Assembly: GCA_023399375.1 (NCBI GenBank)
Contig: JAEWPX010000002.1
Span: 1-11,040, forward strand
From: Pseudomonadota bacterium
GTDB lineage: Bacteria; Desulfobacterota; Desulfovibrionia; Desulfovibrionales; Desulfovibrionaceae
Direction of reading: 5' to 3'
DNA length: 11,040 nucleotides
Shown: positions 7,412 to 11,040 of the stretch, one piece after another
Layout of the letters: each line of letters opens with the position of its first letter
Numbering within the stretch: the stretch's first letter is position 1
The notes under the pieces: generated by a model
The model's input: only the letters and a program-made list of their open reading frames with translations
Told to the model about the DNA's origin: nothing
Database searches by the model: none
Translations under genes and position numbers: made by a program

Positions 7412-8124
7412 TGTCGCATCTCCTGATAGGCCGCGTCCATGCGCGCCCAAAGGTCGTTTTTAAAGGCCTCACGCTCCTTGAGCGTGTACGTGTCGTGGGG
7501 ATTGAACGGCGGCAGGGCGCGCACGGTCACATGTCCGGCGCGCACCCATTTGCCGTGCTTGGGCAGGATGCGGGCCGAGCCCGTGACGATCAGCGGCGCG
7601 ACCTTGGCCCGGCACTTGAGGGCCACGATCATGCCGCCGGTCTTGAACGGGCCCAGGCGGCACGGGTCCATGCCGCGGGTGCCCTCGGGAAAGACGAGCA
7701 GGCCCACGCCCCGGTCGACGAGGTCCGTGGCCTCTTTTATGGATTCCATGGCCTTGCGACGGTTCTGCCGGTCGATGGCCACGTGCCCCACCCGGCGCAT
7801 GGCCGGGCCGAACACCGGAATGGTAAAAAGGCTTTCCTTGGCCAGAAAACGGAAATTGAACCCCGAAAGCACGGAAAAAAGGATCGGGATGTCCATGTGG
7901 CTCTGATGGTTGGCCATGAACACGTAGGTCTCGCCCGGGGTCAGGGCCGAAAGATCGACCGTGACGCGTACCCCGGCGCACCGGACAAGCGTCCTGGCCC
8001 AGAAGCCTTCCAGGCGATGGGAAAGCGCCCCGTTGCGGCCGACGCGGGCGAAGAGCCAGCACAGGGAGCTGAAAAACAGGGTCACGGGGACCAGGCACAG
8101 GGCAAAAAAAAGGGATCGGATCAT
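7408..8124 (-). CDS. plsC: 1-acyl-sn-glycerol-3-phosphate acyltransferase
   Basis: Membrane enzyme that acylates lysophosphatidic acid to phosphatidic acid in phospholipid synthesis. 238 residues: a hydrophobic N-terminal anchor (about 4-25), the HX4D catalytic motif in NHQSHMD (72-78; His73, Asp78), the glycerol-3-phosphate-binding FPEGTR (145-150) followed by FKTGG (160-164), and VAPLIVTGS (175-183). All four acyltransferase blocks are intact. The start MIRSLFF was chosen because it begins the anchor; the ribosome binding site is weak (GGA about 14 bases upstream), and a further 43 open codons upstream look non-coding. It is first in plsC-rnj-FAH and divergent from the response-regulator gene. 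The exact acyl acceptor is not provable from sequence. Confidence 0.9.
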   Translation of the reverse strand: MIRSLFFALCLVPVTLFFSSLCWLFARVGRNGALSHRLEGFWARTLVRCAGVRVTVDLSALTPGETYVFMANHQSHMDIPILFSVLSGFNFRFLAKESLFTIPVFGPAMRRVGHVAIDRQNRRKAMESIKEATDLVDRGVGLLVFPEGTRGMDPCRLGPFKTGGMIVALKCRAKVAPLIVTGSARILPKHGKWVRAGHVTVRALPPFNPHDTYTLKEREAFKNDLWARMDAAYQEMRQ

Positions 8125-8183
8125 GCCGGGCAATTCCAGGGTTGACGGTGACCCGGCGCAACGTCGCTGGCCGGGCGGCTCGC

Positions 8184-8212
8184 ATAGTAGGTGCGGCGGC
8201 GGAAAAAATCCA
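8184..8212 (-). promoter_or_regulatory. Putative promoter of plsC-rnj-FAH
   Basis: In the 193-base divergent gap, the minus strand has TGGATT (8212-8207), a 17-base spacer and TACTAT (8189-8184), the latter matching four of six -10 consensus bases. The transcript would carry a ~50-base leader. The rest of the gap holds no gene. A T-rich patch at 8256-8270 may belong to the opposite promoter, but no convincing box pair was found there. Confidence 0.3.
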
Positions 8213-8317
8213 GCCTCGGCAGCGGGAACCGCAGGGTCGCGCATGGCTTGCATCGGTTATCCTTTTTTGGCAACACCGCCTGAGACGGTCCCGGCCGCGC
8301 GGGACAAGGGAGAAGTC

Positions 8318-8713
8318 ATGAAGATTCTCATCGTCGATGACGACCATGTGTCGCAAGTAGCGCTTTCCGCCACATTATCCCGTTTTGGCGAATGCACCTG
8401 CGAGAGCAACGGCCGCGACGGGGTGTCCCGATTCACGTCGGCCCTGGACGCCGGAGCTCCCTTCGACCTCGTCTTCATGGACATCCAGATGCCGATCATG
8501 GACGGCCAGACGGCGCTGTGCGCCATCCGCGACCTGGAACGGGAACGCCAGATCGCCCCGGGCAAGGAAGCCAAGGCGGTGATGATCACCTGCCACGACG
8601 ACATCAAGAACATCAGCACCTCTTTCTTTCGCGGCCAGGTGACCTCCTACTTCACCAAACCCATCGACCTGCGGGCCATGGTGGAGGAACTGCAAAGGGA
8701 AGGACTCGTCTAA
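8318..8713 (+). CDS. Receiver-only response regulator (CheY-like)
   Basis: 131 residues comprising a single receiver domain and nothing else. Seen: acidic pocket ILIVDDDH (3-10; Asp7-Asp9), phospho-acceptor Asp55 in LVFMDIQMPIMDG, the conserved Thr91 in MITCHDD and Lys114 in YFTKPI. There is no DNA-binding, GGDEF or HD output domain, so it presumably works by protein-protein contact or as a phosphorelay intermediate. The start ATG has AAGGGAG 8 bases upstream; the open frame extends further upstream only opposite plsC. No histidine kinase is encoded nearby, so its partner is elsewhere. The gene is divergent from plsC and followed by the glycogen-binding-domain gene after 136 bases. Class is certain; pathway is unknown. 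Confidence 0.93.
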   Translation: MKILIVDDDHVSQVALSATLSRFGECTCESNGRDGVSRFTSALDAGAPFDLVFMDIQMPIMDGQTALCAIRDLERERQIAPGKEAKAVMITCHDDIKNISTSFFRGQVTSYFTKPIDLRAMVEELQREGLV

Positions 8714-8727
8714 TCGAGCGTGTTCCC

Positions 8728-8763
8728 CAATTAATTGAAAAAAGATTTTACATCGCCACAAAG
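8728..8763 (+). promoter_or_regulatory. AT-rich island with CAATTAATTG palindrome, possible promoter region
   Basis: The 136-base gap between the response regulator and the CBM48 gene holds the only clearly AT-rich stretch nearby. It starts with the perfect 10-bp palindrome CAATTAATTG (8728-8737), which overlaps a TTGAAA -35-like box (8735-8740). No good -10 stands at the right distance (ACAAAG at 8758-8763 is the best), so a promoter or operator is only suspected. Confidence 0.3.
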
Positions 8764-8849
8764 ACCAGCTAGGCCAGGGGCATGGTCCCATCATCCCTTG
8801 CGCCCCATGCCGCGGCTACGGGCGCGAGTCCTTTTCCAGGAGATCGTCC

Positions 8850-9158
8850 ATGTCGCTGAAAAAAAAGCCCCTGAAAAGCAAGCCCGTCTGCAAGGTAACC
8901 TTCACCCTGGCCAAGGAACAGGCCAAGGGCGCGGCCAACGTGCATCTGGTCGGGGAGTTCAATGACTGGGAAATCGGCAACACGGCCATGCGCAAACAAA
9001 AAGACGGCTCGTTCACGACCACCGTCGACCTGCCCACGGGCCGCGAATACCAGTTCCGCTATCTCATCGACGGCGACGTCTGGATCAGCGATCCCGAAGC
9101 GGACAAATACGCCTTCTCGCCCTTCGGCGACTGCGAAAATTCCGTGGTCACGGTCTAG
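8850..9158 (+). CDS. Stand-alone CBM48 / AMPK-beta-like glycogen-binding domain protein
   Basis: 102 residues: a basic N-terminus (MSLKKKPLKSK) followed by one early-set beta-sandwich of the kind found in front of glycogen-branching enzymes and isoamylases and in AMPK beta subunits. Signatures: VHLVGEFNDW at 31-40 with aromatic Phe37 and Trp40, then GREYQFRYLIDGDVW at 64-78, ISDPEADKY at 79-87 and FGDCENSVV at 92-100. No catalytic module is attached, so it can at most bind an alpha-glucan or a partner protein. AGGAGAT precedes the ATG. The 87-base gap to the next gene carries no further open gene. Its TAG stop is in the same frame as the downstream glycosyltransferase. The domain call is firm; the ligand and role are inferred. 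Confidence 0.88.
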   Translation: MSLKKKPLKSKPVCKVTFTLAKEQAKGAANVHLVGEFNDWEIGNTAMRKQKDGSFTTTVDLPTGREYQFRYLIDGDVWISDPEADKYAFSPFGDCENSVVTV

Positions 9159-9188
9159 CCCGTCCGACTGACGGCGATATTCCACGTC

Positions 9189-9221
9189 GGAGGGGGCACG
9201 GCCGCAAACCCTGCTCCCCCC
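9189..9221 (+). other. Imperfect inverted repeat before the glycosyltransferase gene
   Basis: GGAGGGGGCA (9189-9198) can pair with TGCTCCCCCC (9212-9221) over ten positions with one A-C mismatch and one G-U pair, across a 13-base loop. There is no U-run behind it, so it is not a classical terminator. It occupies most of the gap between the CBM48 and glycosyltransferase genes and ends about 24 bases before the ATG. Confidence 0.35.
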
Positions 9222-9245
9222 CGTCCCATCCCCCACGGCTGCCGG

Positions 9246-10925
9246 ATGCGAACCGTCTGCCTGATCCATTCCCATCTCGGGCCGGCGTTTTCGCGCCTGG
9301 GTTGCCGGGTCGTGTCCCTGACGCCGCCCGATGGCGTGGCCAGCCTGCCGGAACTGCTGGCCGCCCTGCCCGAGCCCCCGGACTGCGTCATCCACCAGGA
9401 AAACCTCGGCCGCCTCGTCGTGCTCGCCGACTGCGGCGACGCGCCCTGCCCGGTGCTCTACTGGTCCCTGGACACCCACCTCAACCACTTCTGGCAGCGC
9501 CACTACGTGCGCGCGCTTTCCGCGGCGGCCACCACCCAGCCCCACCTGGCCGCGACGTTGTCCCAAAACGGCGGCCCGCGCTGCGACTGGGTGCCCTGGC
9601 ACGGCCAGCCCCGCCCCCTGGCTCCCCCGGCGCAACGCACCGTCCCCCTGGCCTTCGTCGGTCGGGTCAGCGCACAGCGCCAACGCCGGCAATGGTTCGT
9701 CGAACACCTGACGCGCTTCGGCCTGCTGGCGCGCCAGGACGTCTCCGGGGCGGAACTGGCCGCCTTCTACGACACGGTGCGCGCCGCCCCCAACGAATGC
9801 ATCGCCGGCGAAGTGAACCTGCGCCTCTTCGAAGCCGCCTCGAGCGCCTGCCTGCCCGTTTCCGAACGCACTCCCGCCGGTGTGGAAAGACTCTTCGCCC
9901 CGGACCGCGAAGCCCTCTATTACGACGATGTGGCCGAGCTCGACGACAGGCTCCGCTTCCTTGAGGCCCACCCCGACCTCGCCGCAACCATGGGCCGGGC
10001 CGCCCACGCGGCCGTGGCCGCGCGGCACCTGCCCGACCACCGGGCCAAGGCCCTGCTCGACCTGGCCCGGGACGCCCCTCCGCCGCCCAAAGGGCCGGCC
10101 GCCGACGCCGCCCTGGCCCTGACGCTCTACCACCTCAACCGCTGCGGCCAACTGGCCACGCCGCGCTTCGAACTCTGGCGCAGGCTCGCCGCCGCGCCCG
10201 GCACGCCCGAAATCATGGCCGCACGCATCCAGCTCGCCCTGGCCGACAACAACCGCGACATGGCGCAAGTGCTTTTCGCCGCCTGCCTTTCCCATCCCGC
10301 ACTCGCCGGCGACGCCCGCAGCGCCGCAGCCTGCGCCCTGGCCGCCCTGCGCCTGGGACAGGGAGAAGCCGCCAAACACGCCTACGTGGCCTTCGTCGCC
10401 GCCGCAGGCCGGCGCGAAGCCCCACGCCTGCACGCCCCCCGCGACTACCTGCTCTTTTTCGCCAACGCCCTGGAAGCCGTCGGCTGCACAAGCGCGCCGG
10501 GCATGCTCTTCGATCACGCCGTGCACCTGCCGGAAACCGCCGTCCAATGCCTTGTCGCGGCCAAAGCCCTGGACCAGGGCGACCTGGAAATCGAACGCCG
10601 CCTCGAAACGCTGCTGCGCCGCCAACCCGGCTCCGAAGCCGAACGCATCGGCCTTTTATCCAACCTCTCCCTGCACCGGCCCGACGACTGGACACTCTGC
10701 CTGGAACTGGGACTCGCCAACCTCAAAGGCTTCCGCCTGGAAGCCGGCCTCGAAGAACTGCGCCTCGCCGCCGCCACCGCCGCACGCACCGGCCAGGATG
10801 CCCGCTTCGCCAGACGCCTGTCGTTGGTCGACCCCTCGGGACGGGTGCGGCGGTTGTTGGGGACTGGACGGGAGGAGAAGAGGCCTCCGGCGGCCGGGGG
10901 GGATCATCCCCCCCGGACCCCCTGA
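9246..10925 (+). CDS. CgeB-type glycosyltransferase family protein with helical C-terminal half
   Basis: 559 residues. The first ~270 look like a GT-B-fold glycosyltransferase of the CgeB/Glyco_trans_1-like group: LYWSLDTHLNHFW (71-83), TTQPHL (96-101), FVGRVSAQRQRRQW (137-150) and NECIAGEVNLRLFEAASSACLPVSE (183-207, the sugar-nucleotide-binding block with Glu196). From ~285 to ~525 the sequence is Ala/Leu-rich and helical with TPR-like spacing, perhaps for protein contacts. The expected role is glycosylation of a surface polymer or protein such as flagellin; donor and acceptor are unknown. ATG at 9246 is the only ordinary start after the upstream stop, and it lacks a clear ribosome binding site. 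The last ~18 residues (from about 542) coincide with a hairpin repeat element and look acquired. Family call is good; function is general only. Confidence 0.8.
   Translation: MRTVCLIHSHLGPAFSRLGCRVVSLTPPDGVASLPELLAALPEPPDCVIHQENLGRLVVLADCGDAPCPVLYWSLDTHLNHFWQRHYVRALSAAATTQPHLAATLSQNGGPRCDWVPWHGQPRPLAPPAQRTVPLAFVGRVSAQRQRRQWFVEHLTRFGLLARQDVSGAELAAFYDTVRAAPNECIAGEVNLRLFEAASSACLPVSERTPAGVERLFAPDREALYYDDVAELDDRLRFLEAHPDLAATMGRAAHAAVAARHLPDHRAKALLDLARDAPPPPKGPAADAALALTLYHLNRCGQLATPRFELWRRLAAAPGTPEIMAARIQLALADNNRDMAQVLFAACLSHPALAGDARSAAACALAALRLGQGEAAKHAYVAFVAAAGRREAPRLHAPRDYLLFFANALEAVGCTSAPGMLFDHAVHLPETAVQCLVAAKALDQGDLEIERRLETLLRRQPGSEAERIGLLSNLSLHRPDDWTLCLELGLANLKGFRLEAGLEELRLAAATAARTGQDARFARRLSLVDPSGRVRRLLGTGREEKRPPAAGGDHPPRTP
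10869..10925. repeat. Hairpin repeat element, copy 2 (inside the glycosyltransferase 3' end)
   Basis: GGAGGAGAAGAG, then GCCTCCGGCGGCC (10883-10895, identical to 4916-4928), then a perfect hairpin CCGGGGGGG (10894-10902), loop ATCAT, CCCCCCCGG (10908-10916), then GGACCCCC. The layout matches copy 1, although the hairpin sequences differ, as if only pairing is conserved. The glycosyltransferase reading frame runs through the element and stops at its far edge. Confidence 0.7.
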
Positions 10926-11040
10926 GCGGGGAAGCGGAAGGCGGGTGGGAGGACGGTCGTTGGGCGGGGCGTCGGGGTCTGTGGTCGGGGAAATGGGGCT
11001 GCCCCGCAGGCCGCAAAGCCGGCCAGCACGGCAGCCCCAT
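10926..11040 (+). other. Gene-free end: G-run stretch and 11-bp inverted repeat
   Basis: No credible gene. From 10943 to 10990 there are repeated plus-strand G-runs (GGG at 10943 and 10947, GGGCGGGG at 10962-10969, GGGG at 10974 and 10987). Then ATGGGGCTGCC (10993-11003) is repeated inverted as GGCAGCCCCAT (11030-11040), with 26 bases between. The second arm ends exactly at the window edge, so its full extent is unknown. Confidence 0.5.

Noticed and set aside
5858..7426. 522-codon plus-strand frame opposite ribonuclease J
   Set aside because: Its composition (Asp, His, Gly, Val, Ala) is the usual reverse-complement shadow of a GC-rich gene, and no family signature is visible.
8701..8720. Small CTCG/CGAG inverted repeat at the end of the response regulator gene, as a terminator
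   Set aside because: Only 4 bp of stem and no U-run.
8859..8867. A AAA AAG slippery heptamer at codons 4-6 of the CBM48 gene
   Set aside because: It fits the -1 frameshift pattern, but the shifted frame ends at 8965 without a recognisable product, and no stimulating structure is evident; Lys-rich starts give this by chance.
8769..10625. 618-codon minus-strand frame opposite the CBM48 and glycosyltransferase genes
   Set aside because: Gly/Gln/Val-rich shadow with no recognisable motif; the plus-strand genes carry clear family signatures.
10723..11040. Minus-strand frame starting at the right edge of the window
   Set aside because: Pro/Arg-rich, no motif, overlaps the glycosyltransferase end and the repeat element; no sign of a real gene.

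Overview
The window is a GC-rich, densely coded piece of bacterial chromosome. Eleven genes are supported, with no RNA genes, insertion sequences or CRISPR arrays. The gene order, codon bias and short intergenic gaps suggest a desulfovibrio-like member of the Desulfobacterota. That placement is inferred from the overall feel of the proteins and is not proven.

Region 1 (4-3700, minus strand) is the conserved translation and envelope cluster rpsB-tsf-pyrH-frr-uppS: ribosomal protein S2, elongation factor Ts, UMP kinase, ribosome recycling factor and undecaprenyl diphosphate synthase. Junctions are very tight (TAG stop inside the tsf ribosome binding site, a 1-base gap pyrH/frr, a 1-base overlap frr/uppS). 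The exception is the tsf-pyrH gap of 109 bases, which holds a near-perfect intrinsic terminator followed by a GC-rich leader that can either sequester or free the pyrH ribosome binding site. Upstream of rpsB lie a plausible promoter and a leader with two interleaved complementary blocks (order A-B-A'-B'), a candidate S2-type autoregulatory RNA.

Region 2 (3734-4960, plus strand) holds a sulfotransferase-like protein with a C-terminal NPDV...EGR motif, followed by a hairpin-containing repeat element. Region 3 (4971-8124, minus strand) is a probable operon plsC-rnj-FAH: a lysophosphatidate acyltransferase overlapping ribonuclease J by 4 bases (ATGA), then a fumarylacetoacetate-hydrolase-fold protein. 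By hand alignment that last protein has lost two of three metal ligands and the catalytic histidine.

Region 4 (8318-10925, plus strand) runs away from plsC. It holds a receiver-only response regulator, a stand-alone CBM48/AMPK-beta-like glycogen-binding domain protein, and a CgeB-type glycosyltransferase with a helical C-terminal half. The last gene's 3' end runs through a second copy of the hairpin repeat, so its last ~18 residues are probably repeat-encoded. The window ends in a G-run-rich stretch and an 11-bp inverted repeat.

The window is mostly housekeeping. The parts most likely to be undescribed are the rpsB leader, the pyrH leader, the degenerate FAH-fold protein and the repeat element that invades a coding end.
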